64,000 nt of DNA from an uncultured Desulfovibrio sp. (GCF_949282365.1 NZ_CASDOY010000004.1:30966-94965), one strand, 5' to 3'; positions 43,439-52,114 are shown, counted from the first letter of the stretch. Notes: generated by a model not told the origin, from the letters alone. A program made the numbers and translations.

Positions 43439-44376
43439 CACGACTGACTCCGTGGATGGAACTGCCTGTGCAGGGCATGCAGACGCCCGGCCTGCACATG
43501 GGTGTAGATTTCCGTGGCGCTGATGTCGGCATGGCCCAGCAAAAGCTGCACGGAACGCAGATCAGCGCCGCCCTCAAGCAGATGGGTGGCGAAGGAATGA
43601 CGGAAGGTATGCGGCGAAATGGCGCGGCGTATCCCGGCCAACAAGGCGTACTTTTTGACCATTTTCCAGACATACTGGCGGGTCAGGCCCTTGCCGGAAC
43701 GGTTGAGGAACAGGTGGCGGCTCCGGGGGGAGAAATCGGCGCGCCAGTGCTCCAGCCATTGCTGCAACAGGTCCAGCACCAGCGCGTGCAGCGGCACCAG
43801 CCTGTCCTTGGCCCCCTTGCCGGAGACCAGCACCAGGCCGCGCTGCATGTCGACGTCGGACACCAGCAGATTACAGACCTCCGAAACGCGCAGGCCCGCC
43901 GCGTAGAGCATCTCCAGCAGGCAGCGATCGCGGCGGCCGCATTTCTCGCGCATGTCCGGCAGTTGCAGCAGGCGCTCCATCTCGGCCCTGCTCAGGACTT
44001 CCGGCAAATACCGGGGCAGGCGCGGGCTTTCCAGCAGGGCGGCGGGATTGGCGTCCAGCAGGCCCTCTTCCAGCGCGTATTCAAAGAAGCCCCGCAGGGC
44101 CGACAAGCGCCGGGCCAGGGTGCGCCCTGCATTTTTCCTGCCCCGCAGCCAGGCCAGGTACAGAAAGATGTCATGCTCGTCCAGGCTGGCCTTGTCGCTC
44201 TCCCCCAGCTCTTCCCAAAAAAGAAAGAAGTTCTCCAGATCCTGCCGGTAAGAAACGACCGTGCGCATGGAAAGGCCCCGCTGGGCCAGCAGGAAATCCC
44301 CCCAGCCGGGGATCTGCTTCTTCAGCGTCTGCAAGGGGCACGCAGGGGCCGCAGATGACAAGTTTTTTTCCGCCAT
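43438..44376 (-). CDS. xerD: Tyrosine recombinase XerD-like
   Basis: 312 residues, usual for XerC/XerD. SAM-like N domain (about 20-110) and catalytic domain with the R (in LRVSEVCN), K (in SGKGAKDRLVPL), H-x-x-R (HTFRHSFATHLLEGGA), H and Tyr (GHADISATEIYTHV) residues in order. Resolves chromosome dimers at dif. Context (DHH-CCA gene, HIT, mutS) is housekeeping, so it is not the integrase of the tRNA-flanked segment. XerD rather than XerC is the better guess, not proved. Confidence 0.85.
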   Translation of the reverse strand: MAEKNLSSAAPACPLQTLKKQIPGWGDFLLAQRGLSMRTVVSYRQDLENFFLFWEELGESDKASLDEHDIFLYLAWLRGRKNAGRTLARRLSALRGFFEYALEEGLLDANPAALLESPRLPRYLPEVLSRAEMERLLQLPDMREKCGRRDRCLLEMLYAAGLRVSEVCNLLVSDVDMQRGLVLVSGKGAKDRLVPLHALVLDLLQQWLEHWRADFSPRSRHLFLNRSGKGLTRQYVWKMVKKYALLAGIRRAISPHTFRHSFATHLLEGGADLRSVQLLLGHADISATEIYTHVQAGRLHALHRQFHPRSQS

Positions 44377-44451
44377 GCCGCCATGCTAGCTGCCTTGGGC
44401 GGAATGGGCAAGATTTTTGACAGGAAGCGGGCAAATGTCTACAACCGGGGC

Positions 44452-44964
44452 ATGACCGCACCCACCATCACCGCCTTTGTCTGTCTGGGTTCCAATACGC
44501 CGGATGCGGCGCGGATGCTCGCCCTGGCGGCGGAACGCCTGCGCTCCCTGCCCCATGCCCGCGTGGAGGCGCTCTCCGGCGTCTACCTCACCGAACCGCA
44601 GGACTATGCCGACCAGCCCTGGTTCCACAATCAGGTGGTCCGCCTGGCGCTGGAAAGCCTCTGGACGCCCCAGGGCCTCGTGCGGGCGCTGCTCACGGAA
44701 GAACAGCTGCTGGGCAGGCAGCGCAGCGCCGATCCCGCCCTGCGTTTCGGGCCGCGCTGCATCGACATGGACCTGCTGCTCTTTGGCGACGCCGTCTGCA
44801 CGGCCCCGGAAAGCATCGTCCCCCATCCGCGCATGTGCCGCCGCGCCTTTGTCCTCATCCCCCTGCGCGACGTGGGCGCGGAGTGCCGCATCCACGGACG
44901 GACGCCCGCGGAGTGGCTGGCTGGGCTCGACTATCGACAGGAAGGTCGGAGAATTTTTCAGTGA
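44452..44964 (+). CDS. folK: 2-amino-4-hydroxy-6-hydroxymethyldihydropteridine pyrophosphokinase
   Basis: 170 residues from the ATG at 44452. Folate pathway: transfers pyrophosphate from ATP to the pterin. Family blocks FVCLGSNTPDA, SGVYLTEPQDYADQPWFHNQVV, and R-x-G-P-R-C-I-D-M-D-L-L-L-F-G-D (metal Asp pair) followed by V-P-H-P-R-M are all present. Ribosome site is weak (GGGG), so an earlier start is possible. Confidence 0.94.
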   Translation: MTAPTITAFVCLGSNTPDAARMLALAAERLRSLPHARVEALSGVYLTEPQDYADQPWFHNQVVRLALESLWTPQGLVRALLTEEQLLGRQRSADPALRFGPRCIDMDLLLFGDAVCTAPESIVPHPRMCRRAFVLIPLRDVGAECRIHGRTPAEWLAGLDYRQEGRRIFQ

Positions 44965-45043
44965 CGCGCAAAAGCTCTTGTGCTATCCTGACTTACCAAG
45001 AAAGAACGAAGTCCCTGTACCCGCAGGGTGAAGGAGCGACCAC

Positions 45044-45337
45044 ATGTGGAAATGGCTTGTGCTGGGTCTGGCCATCTACGTCCTGTACCGACTGTTTGCC
45101 AATGACTTCCTGAAAAAGAAAAAAGAGAACGCCGAGGACCAGGCCGCCGAAGTGGAGCGCAAGGTCGCTGCCGGCGAAATGGTCAAAGACCCTGAATGCG
45201 GCACCTATGTGTCCGTGGACGGCAACATCTCCGTGCGCGACGGCGACAAGGTCTACCGCTTCTGCAGCTACGAATGCCGCGACAAATTCCTGGAGCGCCT
45301 GCAGGCAGGCGGCCGCGAGCTGCCCCCCCGCGACTAG
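45044..45337 (+). CDS. Small membrane-anchored TRASH-like zinc-ribbon protein
   Basis: 97 residues. One N-terminal membrane helix (2-20), a Lys/Glu-rich linker, then a metal-binding-looking motif: D-P-E-C-G-T-Y-V near 50 and F-C-S-Y-E-C-R-D-K-F near 75, as in TRASH/YHS-like domains. AAGGAG site. Follows folK by 80 bases. Function is unknown; a metal sensor or trafficking role is possible. Terminator follows. Confidence 0.8.
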   Translation: MWKWLVLGLAIYVLYRLFANDFLKKKKENAEDQAAEVERKVAAGEMVKDPECGTYVSVDGNISVRDGDKVYRFCSYECRDKFLERLQAGGRELPPRD

Positions 45338-45362
45338 ACAAGCTTTCCACACCGTTTTTTCG

Positions 45363-45386
45363 AGCCCGTGGCTGCACGGGCTTTTT
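45363..45386 (+). terminator. Rho-independent terminator after the TRASH-like gene
   Basis: AGCCCGTG-gctg-CACGGGCT stem with five T residues, 25 bases after the stop. Confidence 0.85.
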
Positions 45387-45397
45387 CTTTGCATACC

Positions 45398-45428
45398 AGA
45401 AGAGCCCCCGCCATGCGGGGGCTCTTCT
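45398..45428. repeat. Perfect 14-bp inverted repeat, 3-base loop
   Basis: AGAAGAGCCCCCGC-CAT-GCGGGGGCTCTTCT. Symmetric hairpin between the rightward terminator and the leftward tRNA terminator; no T run on either side. Confidence 0.8.
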
Positions 45429-45462
45429 CCGTACGCGGGCACGCGACCCGGCGCTGATGAAC

Positions 45463-45492
45463 AAAAAAGGCGACCAGCAGAACTGATCGCCT
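45463..45492 (-). terminator. Terminator of tRNA-Arg copy 2
   Basis: Same AGGCGATCAG...CTGGTCGCCT hairpin and six-T run as at 33048-33078. Confidence 0.85.
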
Positions 45493-45501
45493 GAATTTGC
45501 G

Positions 45502-45578
45502 TGGTGCGCCCGAAGAGATTCGAACTCCTGGCCTACAGGTTCGTAGCCTGTTGCTCTATCCAGCTGAGCTACGAGCGC
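45502..45578 (-). tRNA. tRNA-Arg(ACG), copy 2
   Basis: Identical to the tRNA at 33087-33163 and in the same orientation; flanks also match. Confidence 0.95.
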
Positions 45579-45865
45579 GTCGTGAAAAGGTATGTATAGA
45601 AAACGACCGGCAACGTCAAGCGTTTATCAAAAGAAATTTATGCAAAAAAACGGACCGGGCGGGACAGGCGGAGCAGCGTCCCCGTGGTCCGCGACGCGGA
45701 CGGCGAAAGGCGGCCGGACCGCCTGCGGTCCAGGCCCGGCAGGAGGGCTGACCGGCAGCGCCTCTGCCCCGCACCGCTGAAGGCATGAAGCCTCCCGCCG
45801 CGTCCGGCGGCGCTTCCCGGCTCCCCTCCCGGCGCGGGGCACGCGGGCGATCCCCTTCTTTTCGT

Positions 45866-46858
45866 TCAGCGTTGCCTGCGATTGTTTTCCTTGCGGGCAT
45901 AGAACTCCCGTTTGGCCAGGTACATCTTTTTGTCCGCTTCGTTGATCTGCTCGTCGATGCGGCTCTGCCCGGAACGCCAGGAGAGGCCGCAGGCCATGGA
46001 GATGCCCGCTTCCCGCAGTTCGCGCAGCGCGGTACTGGCATGGGCGTGGAAAACGTCCCTGTCGGACTCGTCGTCGATGGCGATGAACTCGTCTCCGCCG
46101 ATGCGGTAGACCTTGTTGCCGAAGCTCCGCAAAAGACAGGCGGCCGTCCGGCGGATGAGGTCGTCACCGGCCTGATGGCCCTGGAGGTCGTTGATCTTTT
46201 TCAGGCCGTTCACATCGAAATAGGCGATACCGAGGCTGCCGCACGCATGGCGCAGGGCTTCGCACACCTGGTTGAACCTGTTTCTGTTGTACAGCCCGGT
46301 GGCAAGGTCCGTGACCGACATGCGCACGATGACCTCATGCTGTGCGGCGAGCTGCTGCTTCTGGATCTCGATCTGTTCCCGAAAATATTTGCGGGACTCG
46401 AAGGACATTTTTTCAGGAAAGCCGATATCCGTCGGGTCCATCTCGCTGTAAGGATTGGACAGATGGAGATGACAGCAGCGGGGCCCCTCTCCGGTCCAGC
46501 GGAACACGGTGGTGATGCGCTGATGTACGCGCAGGAAGACCCCGGAAGCAGGAGGCGTGGCGATCCACAGCCGGCCCGTGCAGATGAAGATGTCCGCCGC
46601 CGGCTGGATGACGTCATAGCGTTCATCGGAGATCTCGCAGCGGGGCACCCTGCCCGCGAAGGACTGGAAGATCCTGCGCACTATCTCCGGATCGACGGCA
46701 TATTCCTGCTCCGCCGCGCCGATCCAGCTGAACACCGCATCCACATGATCGAGGAACAGCTCCGTATCGTTCTCGCAGTAATGCCTGTGCAGGAACAGGC
46801 TGACGAGCTCCGCGAGCTGCTGTTTTTTTTCATCGTCCGTCAAAGGGCGCTGTTGCAT
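45866..46858 (-). CDS. GGDEF diguanylate cyclase with SnoaL/NTF2-like N domain
   Basis: 330 residues from the ATG at 46858 with GAGGAG upstream. Residues 10-130 look like a SnoaL/NTF2-like alpha+beta domain (LFLHRHYCENDTELFLDHVD, then VFLRVHQRITTVFRW); the GGDEF domain spans about 175-325 with the intact motif R-I-G-G-D-E-F. Makes cyclic di-GMP. No membrane segment, so a cytosolic sensor. I see no inhibitory R-x-x-D site at the usual distance. Unlinked to the T3SS genes. Confidence 0.9.
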   Translation of the reverse strand: MQQRPLTDDEKKQQLAELVSLFLHRHYCENDTELFLDHVDAVFSWIGAAEQEYAVDPEIVRRIFQSFAGRVPRCEISDERYDVIQPAADIFICTGRLWIATPPASGVFLRVHQRITTVFRWTGEGPRCCHLHLSNPYSEMDPTDIGFPEKMSFESRKYFREQIEIQKQQLAAQHEVIVRMSVTDLATGLYNRNRFNQVCEALRHACGSLGIAYFDVNGLKKINDLQGHQAGDDLIRRTAACLLRSFGNKVYRIGGDEFIAIDDESDRDVFHAHASTALRELREAGISMACGLSWRSGQSRIDEQINEADKKMYLAKREFYARKENNRRQR

Positions 46859-46878
46859 ATGTGGCTCCTCGCGCATGT

Positions 46879-47835
46879 CTATCCGGTGAAACTGTCATCC
46901 GCGCCCTTTTCGCTGGCCAAAGGCTCCCGCACCTTGTCCCTGGCCGCCGTCCCGCCCCGGCTGCCGGGTCTCAGCTCGCTGACCAGCACTCCGGCCAGGA
47001 TCAGGATGCCGCCGAGCAGGGCCAGCCCCGGCAGGCGTTCCCCGGCCATGCGGCCGAAAACGCCGGCCCAGACCGGCTCGCCGGAATAGATGAGCGTGGC
47101 CCGCGTGGGCGAGACCTTTTTCTGGGCCCAGTTGATGGCATACTGGATGCCCGCCGTGGAGACGCCCAGGGCAAAGGCGCTGCCCAGCACCAGCCAGGAC
47201 GGCGGCGGCACGCTCTCGCCCACCAGCGGCATGGTGACGAAACTCAGCAGCGACGCCATGAGCACCTGTACGATGGTGACCCGCCGGGCATTGACGCTGC
47301 GGGCCACCAGACCGATGAGGATGATCTCCATGGCGATGGACAGCGCGCTGACGGCCGTCAGCATCTCGCCGCGGCCAAAACCGGCGCTGCTGTCATCGGG
47401 ACCGGCCAGCAACAGCACGCCGGGAAAGGCCAGGGCGATGCCCACCCAGGCCATGAGATGCGGCGGGCGCCTCATGACCAGCCATTGCAGCAGGGGCACC
47501 AGCGGCACATAGAAGGCCGTGATGAAGGCCGACTTGCTGGCCGTGATGGTCTGCAGGCCGCAGGTCTGCAGGGCGTAGCCGCCGAAGATGCACAGGCCTA
47601 TGCCCATGCCCGCCCAGACTTCGCGCCAGGTGAAGTCCCTGAGCAGGGGCAGGGAAAACAGCGTCAGGGCCAGGGCCGCGCAGGCAAAGCGCACGCCCAC
47701 GAAAAAGAACGGCCCCGTGGCCTCCAGGGCGCTGCGGATGATGATGAAGGTGGCGCCCCAGATCATGGTGATCAGGATCAGGACCCACTCTTCCAGTGGG
47801 AGCCGTGTGCGCAGGCGCGCAAAAAAAGCCGTCAT
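46879..47835 (-). CDS. EamA/DMT family exporter
   Basis: 318 residues, ten membrane segments in two EamA repeats (about 15-145 and 160-290): T-M-I-W-G-A-T-F-I-I-I-R in helix 1 and the AGIQYAINWAQKKVSPTRATLIYSGEPV-type block (recognised at its A-P-V/GEPVW end) in the second half. GGAGG five bases before the ATG. Probably exports a metabolite; substrate unknown. Stop lies 20 bases before the GGDEF gene, so they may share a transcript. Confidence 0.88.
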   Translation of the reverse strand: MTAFFARLRTRLPLEEWVLILITMIWGATFIIIRSALEATGPFFFVGVRFACAALALTLFSLPLLRDFTWREVWAGMGIGLCIFGGYALQTCGLQTITASKSAFITAFYVPLVPLLQWLVMRRPPHLMAWVGIALAFPGVLLLAGPDDSSAGFGRGEMLTAVSALSIAMEIILIGLVARSVNARRVTIVQVLMASLLSFVTMPLVGESVPPPSWLVLGSAFALGVSTAGIQYAINWAQKKVSPTRATLIYSGEPVWAGVFGRMAGERLPGLALLGGILILAGVLVSELRPGSRGGTAARDKVREPLASEKGADDSFTG

Positions 47836-47866
47836 GCATGCCTCCAGAGCAGGGGGAAGGGCAGGC

Positions 47867-48133
47867 TCAGCGCAGCTGGCTGTCCTTGCTGCCCTTGCGA
47901 TTGTACAGGCTCACCGCATGCTGCTCCCTGTCGGCTTCCTGCTGGCAGTCCAGGCACAGGCGCACACCGGGCAGCGCCCGTCGCCTGGCCTCGGGGATGG
48001 GTTCGCCGCATTCCTCGCAAAAGGCCCGGCTCTCCCCACGGGGGAGGTTCGCCCGGGCGCGGCGCACCTCGTCGGCGATGGAATCCTGTATCTGATCCTG
48101 TACGGCATTGTCGCCTGCCCAGCCTACAGCCAT
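47867..48133 (-). CDS. DksA/TraR-type C4 zinc-finger protein
   Basis: 88 residues from the ATG at 48133 with GAGGTG upstream. Contains A-F-C-E-E-C-G-E-P-I-P-E-A-R-R-R-A-L-P and L-C-L-D-C-Q, the DksA/TraR zinc finger, but lacks the long coiled coil of DksA. Short YbiI/TraR-like forms can bind RNA polymerase; the role here is not known. Upstream of, and probably cotranscribed with, the DMT exporter. Confidence 0.85.
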   Translation of the reverse strand: MAVGWAGDNAVQDQIQDSIADEVRRARANLPRGESRAFCEECGEPIPEARRRALPGVRLCLDCQQEADREQHAVSLYNRKGSKDSQLR

Positions 48134-48686
48134 GACGCACCTCGCGGACATCGTGTTACGGCGGTATCGCCGCCGGAAAGCCCCCGGCGGCAAATGCACA
48201 GTATAGGCATGCCGCGCGCCACTGGCAAGGAGGCCGCCGCCCGCCGCGCCGTGAAAAGTCTGCGTATTGACCCATCTGTCCATTCTTCTTACACTACGGC
48301 ATTCTTGTGAACATCGCCGCCCCAGGGCGGCAACGGCCGGAGGTCGCCATGCATATCCGTTTCTGTTGACGCATGCGCCGGACTCCCGTGGGGAGATTCG
48401 TGCGTTCAGGCATGTGTGCCGGAAACGGACAGGCCTGCCGGCTTTCGGGCAGCCTGCGTCCTTTCCGGGCAAGCACCCCGAAATAGATGCCGCTCCGGCA
48501 TCGCCCCCTTCCGCTTTTCCGCACCTCGCCTGAATGATGTGTCCCGGTATGCTTCCGGGGCGTCCTCTCGCGGCTCCTGCCGCGGGGACGTCCGTATCCT
48601 CCAGCCGGTTTCCGGCCCGAGGCAACGCGCCTGGCGCGTCCTTCGCTGTTCCCGCAACAGCCCACATTTTCAGCGCAGAGGTTGTT
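48134..48686. other. Region upstream of pstS (leader)
   Basis: 553 bases with a rightward sigma-70-like promoter at 48267-48295 and then about 385 bases of GC-rich leader with several short hairpins. No gene supported; no recognised riboswitch; no clear Pho box. Confidence 0.6.
48267..48295 (+). promoter_or_regulatory. Sigma-70-like promoter upstream of pstS
   Basis: TTGACC, 17 bases, TACACT. Far (about 390 bases) from the pstS start codon. Confidence 0.6.
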
Positions 48687-49520
48687 ATGAAAACCTGCCG
48701 TTTCCTGCTGCCCGTCCTGATGGCGGGCCTGATCTTCACCGTGGCGGCCCAGGCCGCCCCCCTGGACAGCTTCAAGGGCCTTTCCGGCACCCTTGACATC
48801 GCTGGCGGCACGGCCCACATCCCGGTCATGAAAGGCGCTGCCAAGAACATCATGACCGCCAATCCCGATATCCGCATCACCGTGGCCGGCGGCGGCTCCG
48901 GCGTGGGCGTCCAGCAGGTGGGCGAAGGCCTGGTGCAGATCGGCAATACCGGCCGCGCCCTCAAGGAAAAGGAGATCGCCAAGTACGGCCTGCAGAGCTT
49001 CCCCTTTGCCATCGACGGCGTGGCCCTGGTGGTCAACCCGGCCAACAAGGTGCGCGCCATCACGGCCCAGCAGGCCCAGGACATCTTTGCCGGCAAGATC
49101 ACCAACTGGAAGGCCCTGGGCGGCGCCGACGCCCCCATCACCCTCTACACCCGCGAAGACGGCAGCGGCACCCGCGAAGTCTTTGTGGAAAAGGCCCTGA
49201 AAAAGGGCTCCATCGCGGCTTCCGCCAATGTGGTCAACTCCAACGGCGCCATGAAGACGGCCATCGGCCAGGACAAGCTGGGCATCGGCTATGTGGGCAT
49301 CGGCCATGTGGACAAGAGCGTGGCCGCCCTGACCTTCGACAAGATGGTCCCCTCGCAGGAAAACGCGGCTTCCGGCGCCTACACCCTGACCCGTCTGCTC
49401 TACATGAACACCAAGGGCGCGCCCGCCGGTCTGACCAAGGCCTTCATCGATTACATCTATTCGCCTGAAGGCAGCGCCATCATCGAAAAGAGCGGCTATA
49501 TCCCCACCGGCCGCCAATAA
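48687..49520 (+). CDS. pstS: Phosphate ABC transporter substrate-binding protein PstS
   Basis: 277 residues with a signal peptide (1-23, VAAQAA). PstS-type binding fold: G-G-G-S-G-V-G-V-Q-Q-V near 70, the R-E-D-G-S-G-T-R-E-V-F loop near 165 that contacts phosphate, and a final S-P-E-G-S-A-I-I-E-K-S-G-Y. Periplasmic phosphate capture for the following permease and ATPase. ATG at 48687 with AGAGG upstream. Confidence 0.93.
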   Translation: MKTCRFLLPVLMAGLIFTVAAQAAPLDSFKGLSGTLDIAGGTAHIPVMKGAAKNIMTANPDIRITVAGGGSGVGVQQVGEGLVQIGNTGRALKEKEIAKYGLQSFPFAIDGVALVVNPANKVRAITAQQAQDIFAGKITNWKALGGADAPITLYTREDGSGTREVFVEKALKKGSIAASANVVNSNGAMKTAIGQDKLGIGYVGIGHVDKSVAALTFDKMVPSQENAASGAYTLTRLLYMNTKGAPAGLTKAFIDYIYSPEGSAIIEKSGYIPTGRQ

Positions 49521-49537
49521 ATAACCCGTACAACGAC

Positions 49538-49561
49538 GCGGGGCGGCCCGGGCCGCCCCGC
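49538..49561. repeat. 24-base perfect palindrome between pstS and the permease gene
   Basis: GCGGGGCGGCCC/GGGCCGCCCCGC, 12-bp arms without spacer. Without a T run it is likelier an mRNA-stabilising or partial-terminator hairpin than a full terminator. Confidence 0.8.
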
Positions 49562-49574
49562 CGGGATCCCCGCA

Positions 49575-51359
49575 ATGGCTGTTCTCTCCCTGTGCCGCAG
49601 CGGTACCCTACCGCGCCTCTGCGCCTTTTTTGTCGCCCTGTCCACCGGCGCCCTGTTCGTCCTGGTGGGCTGTTTCGCCCTGCCCGTGCTCTGGAGCGCC
49701 CAGGGCGGGCTGATCTTTTCCTGGGTCTGGCTGCCGCCCAAGGATTTCGGCATCCTGCCCATGCTGGCCGGTTCCCTGATCCTCTCCTTTTCCGCCCTGC
49801 TGCTGGCCTGGCCCCTGTCCCTGGGCCTGGCCTGCGCCCTGCAGGCCCCGGCGTCCTCCCTCTGGCGGCGCTGGCTGACGGCGCTGATACGCTTCATGAC
49901 CGCCATCCCCACGGTGGTCTACGGCTTTGCCGCCGTCTTTCTGCTCACGCCCCTGGTCAGGGAAGCCGCCGGGCAGGGCTCCGGACTGTGCTGGCTGTCC
50001 GCGGCCTGCGTGCTGGCCCTGCTCATCAGCCCCACCATGGTCCTCGTCATGGACGTGGCCCTGGGCCAGCAGATGCGCCGCCTGCTCCTGCCCGCCCTGG
50101 CGCTGGGCATGACCCGTGACAGGATCCTGGCCTGCCTCGCCCTGCCGGCTGCCCGTCGCTGGCTGCTGACCGCCGGTCTGCTGGGCTTCGGCCGGGCCAT
50201 CGGCGATACCCTCATCCCGCTCATGCTCAGCGGCAATGCCCCGCACCTGCCGCAAAACCTGTTCGCCGGCCTGCGGACCCTGACCGCCCACATGGGACTG
50301 GTCACGGCCACGGATGTGGGCGGCCCGGCCTACAACTCCCTCTTCGTGGCCGGGGGGTTCCTGCTCTGCATCAGTACCGGCGTCAGCCTTGTGCTGCGCC
50401 GTCTGGAAAAGAGAAGCGAGGCCCTGCTGCCGTCCGTGCCCGCCTTCTGGCGTCAGGCCGCGCCGGCGGGCCTGTGCCTGCTGTCCCGGGGCGCCGGGCT
50501 GCTGTGCAGCGTCTGTGTCCTCTCCCTGCTGGCCTTCCTCTTCTGGCGGGGCCTGCCCGCGCTGGATGCGGCCCTGCTGGTGGGCGACGCACCGCTCTGG
50601 CCTGCCCTGCTGGGGCGTTTCCCCATCTGGGACGGCATCTGGCCCGCCTGTCTGGGCACCCTCTGCCTGCTGGGCATCACCATGGCCCTGGCCCTGCTGC
50701 CCGGCATCGGCTGCGGTGTCTATCTGGCCGAATACGCGCCCCCGCGCATGCAGCGCATCCTGAACAGCCTCATGGACGTCCTGGCCGGGGTGCCCTCCAT
50801 CGTGATGGGCATCTTCGGCTTCACCCTCATCCTCTTCCTGCACCGTCTGGGCTTTGCCGGGGCCAGCTCCGGCCTGCTGCTGGCCGGCGGCTGTCTGGCG
50901 CTGCTGGTTCTGCCAGCCCTGGTGGTGACCACGCGCACAGCCCTGGAGAGCCTGCCGGCCGACCTGCGTCTGAGCGGCGCGGCCCTGGGCCTGCGCCACG
51001 GCCAGACCGTGCGCCATCTGCTGCTGCCCCAGGCCAGCCGCGGCATCTTGAGCGGCGTCATGCTGGCGCTGGGACGTTCCGCCGAAGACACGGCCGTCAT
51101 CCTGCTCACCGGCGTGGTGGCCAATGCGGGCCTGCCCGCCGGCCTGGGCCTGCGCTTCGAGGCCCTGCCCTTCTTCATCTACTACACGGCCGCCCAGTAC
51201 CAGACGCCGGAAGAACTGCAACGGGGCTTCGGTGCGGCCCTGACCCTGCTGGCCCTTTCCGGCAGCCTGCTGCTGCTCGCCTGGTGGCTGCACGAACGCT
51301 TCCGCCGGGAACGCCAGCCCGACATGACGCCCCTGAATCTTTCGGGAGGACCGCGATGA
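49575..51359 (+). CDS. Fused PstC-PstA phosphate permease
   Basis: 594 residues that contain both permease subunits in one chain. First half (about 1-280) is PstC-like with the RFMTAIPTVVYGFAAVFLL segment and the EAA-type loop LALGMTRDRILACLALPAARR; second half (about 300-585) is PstA-like with LNSLMDVLAGVPSIVMGIFG and AALGLRHGQTVRHLLLPQAS. Twelve or so membrane segments in total. Each half has one EAA loop, so a single polypeptide can contact both ATPase copies. Stop overlaps the pstB ATG. Confidence 0.92.
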   Translation: MAVLSLCRSGTLPRLCAFFVALSTGALFVLVGCFALPVLWSAQGGLIFSWVWLPPKDFGILPMLAGSLILSFSALLLAWPLSLGLACALQAPASSLWRRWLTALIRFMTAIPTVVYGFAAVFLLTPLVREAAGQGSGLCWLSAACVLALLISPTMVLVMDVALGQQMRRLLLPALALGMTRDRILACLALPAARRWLLTAGLLGFGRAIGDTLIPLMLSGNAPHLPQNLFAGLRTLTAHMGLVTATDVGGPAYNSLFVAGGFLLCISTGVSLVLRRLEKRSEALLPSVPAFWRQAAPAGLCLLSRGAGLLCSVCVLSLLAFLFWRGLPALDAALLVGDAPLWPALLGRFPIWDGIWPACLGTLCLLGITMALALLPGIGCGVYLAEYAPPRMQRILNSLMDVLAGVPSIVMGIFGFTLILFLHRLGFAGASSGLLLAGGCLALLVLPALVVTTRTALESLPADLRLSGAALGLRHGQTVRHLLLPQASRGILSGVMLALGRSAEDTAVILLTGVVANAGLPAGLGLRFEALPFFIYYTAAQYQTPEELQRGFGAALTLLALSGSLLLLAWWLHERFRRERQPDMTPLNLSGGPR

Positions 51360-52114
51360 CCCCTCTTGTCCGCATCCATGACCTGTGCCTGCAGCTCGGC
51401 GGGCGCGACATCCTGCACCATATCGACCTGGAACTGCCGCGCCCCGGCATCAGCGTCCTGCTGGGGCGTTCCGGTTCCGGCAAAACCAGCTTTTTGCGCT
51501 GCCTGAACCGCCTGCACGACTGCGCGGAAGACAGCCGCATGCAGGGGCGGGTGGAACTTTTTCTGGACGGGCGCCTGCAGGATATCAGCCTGCTGCGCGG
51601 CGAAGAAGCCCTCTCCCGCCTGCGCCGCCGGGTGGGCATGGTCTTCCAGACGCCCAATGTGCTGCCGGCCAGCATCGGCCAGAACCTGCTGCTGCCCCTG
51701 CAGCTGGCCGCGGGCCTGGAGCTGGAAGAGGCCCGGGAACGGGCCCGGCACAGTCTGGAAAGCGTCGGCTTGTGGCCGGAAGTCCATGACCGCCTCGCCG
51801 AACCCGCCACATCCCTTTCCGGCGGCCAGCAGCAGCGTCTCTGCCTGGCCCGGACCCTGGCCCTTGAGCCCCAGATCCTGCTGCTGGACGAGCCCACCGC
51901 CTCCCTTGACCCGGCCAGTACCCGCCTTATCGAAGACCTGCTCCTGAGCCTGGCGGAACGCTATGCCATCATCCTTGTCTCGCACGGTCCGGCGCAGGCC
52001 CGTCGCCTGGCCTCCCGCCTGCTGCTGTTCGACGGCGGCTGCCTGAAAGGCATCTTCCCGCCGGAGGAACTGCCGCACATCTTCCCGCACGACGCGCTGC
52101 CGGAGCAGGCCTGA
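51356..52114 (+). CDS. pstB: Phosphate ABC transporter ATPase PstB
   Basis: 252 residues. Walker A G-R-S-G-S-G-K-T near 34-41, Q-loop FQTPNVLPASIGQN near 100, signature L-S-G-G-Q-Q-Q-R near 158, Walker B LLLDEPTASLDP near 178 and the switch histidine in LVSHGPAQARR. Sequence is PstB-like (R-C-L-N-R-L-H-D-C after Walker A). Four-base overlap with the permease gene. No PhoU or PhoBR gene follows. Confidence 0.92.
   Translation: MTPLVRIHDLCLQLGGRDILHHIDLELPRPGISVLLGRSGSGKTSFLRCLNRLHDCAEDSRMQGRVELFLDGRLQDISLLRGEEALSRLRRRVGMVFQTPNVLPASIGQNLLLPLQLAAGLELEEARERARHSLESVGLWPEVHDRLAEPATSLSGGQQQRLCLARTLALEPQILLLDEPTASLDPASTRLIEDLLLSLAERYAIILVSHGPAQARRLASRLLLFDGGCLKGIFPPEELPHIFPHDALPEQA

Larger units (their letters stand above)
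45463..45585. repeat. Direct repeat copy 2 (tRNA-Arg plus terminator)
   Basis: 123 bases matching 33048-33170 with a single mismatch (A/G just outside the CCA end). Separation is 12,415 bases. The identity stops abruptly outside these limits. Confidence 0.85.

Noticed and set aside
40955..43447. An 830-codon open frame on the plus strand
   Set aside because: Antisense to the DHH-CBS-nucleotidyltransferase gene, which has all expected motifs.
43438..44376. Tyrosine recombinase as integrase of the segment between the tRNA-Arg copies
   Set aside because: It has standard XerD length and motifs, sits in a housekeeping run and is not next to either tRNA.
48300..48686. Known riboswitch in the pstS leader
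   Set aside because: I could not find the conserved core of any riboswitch class I know; only unspecific GC-rich hairpins are present.
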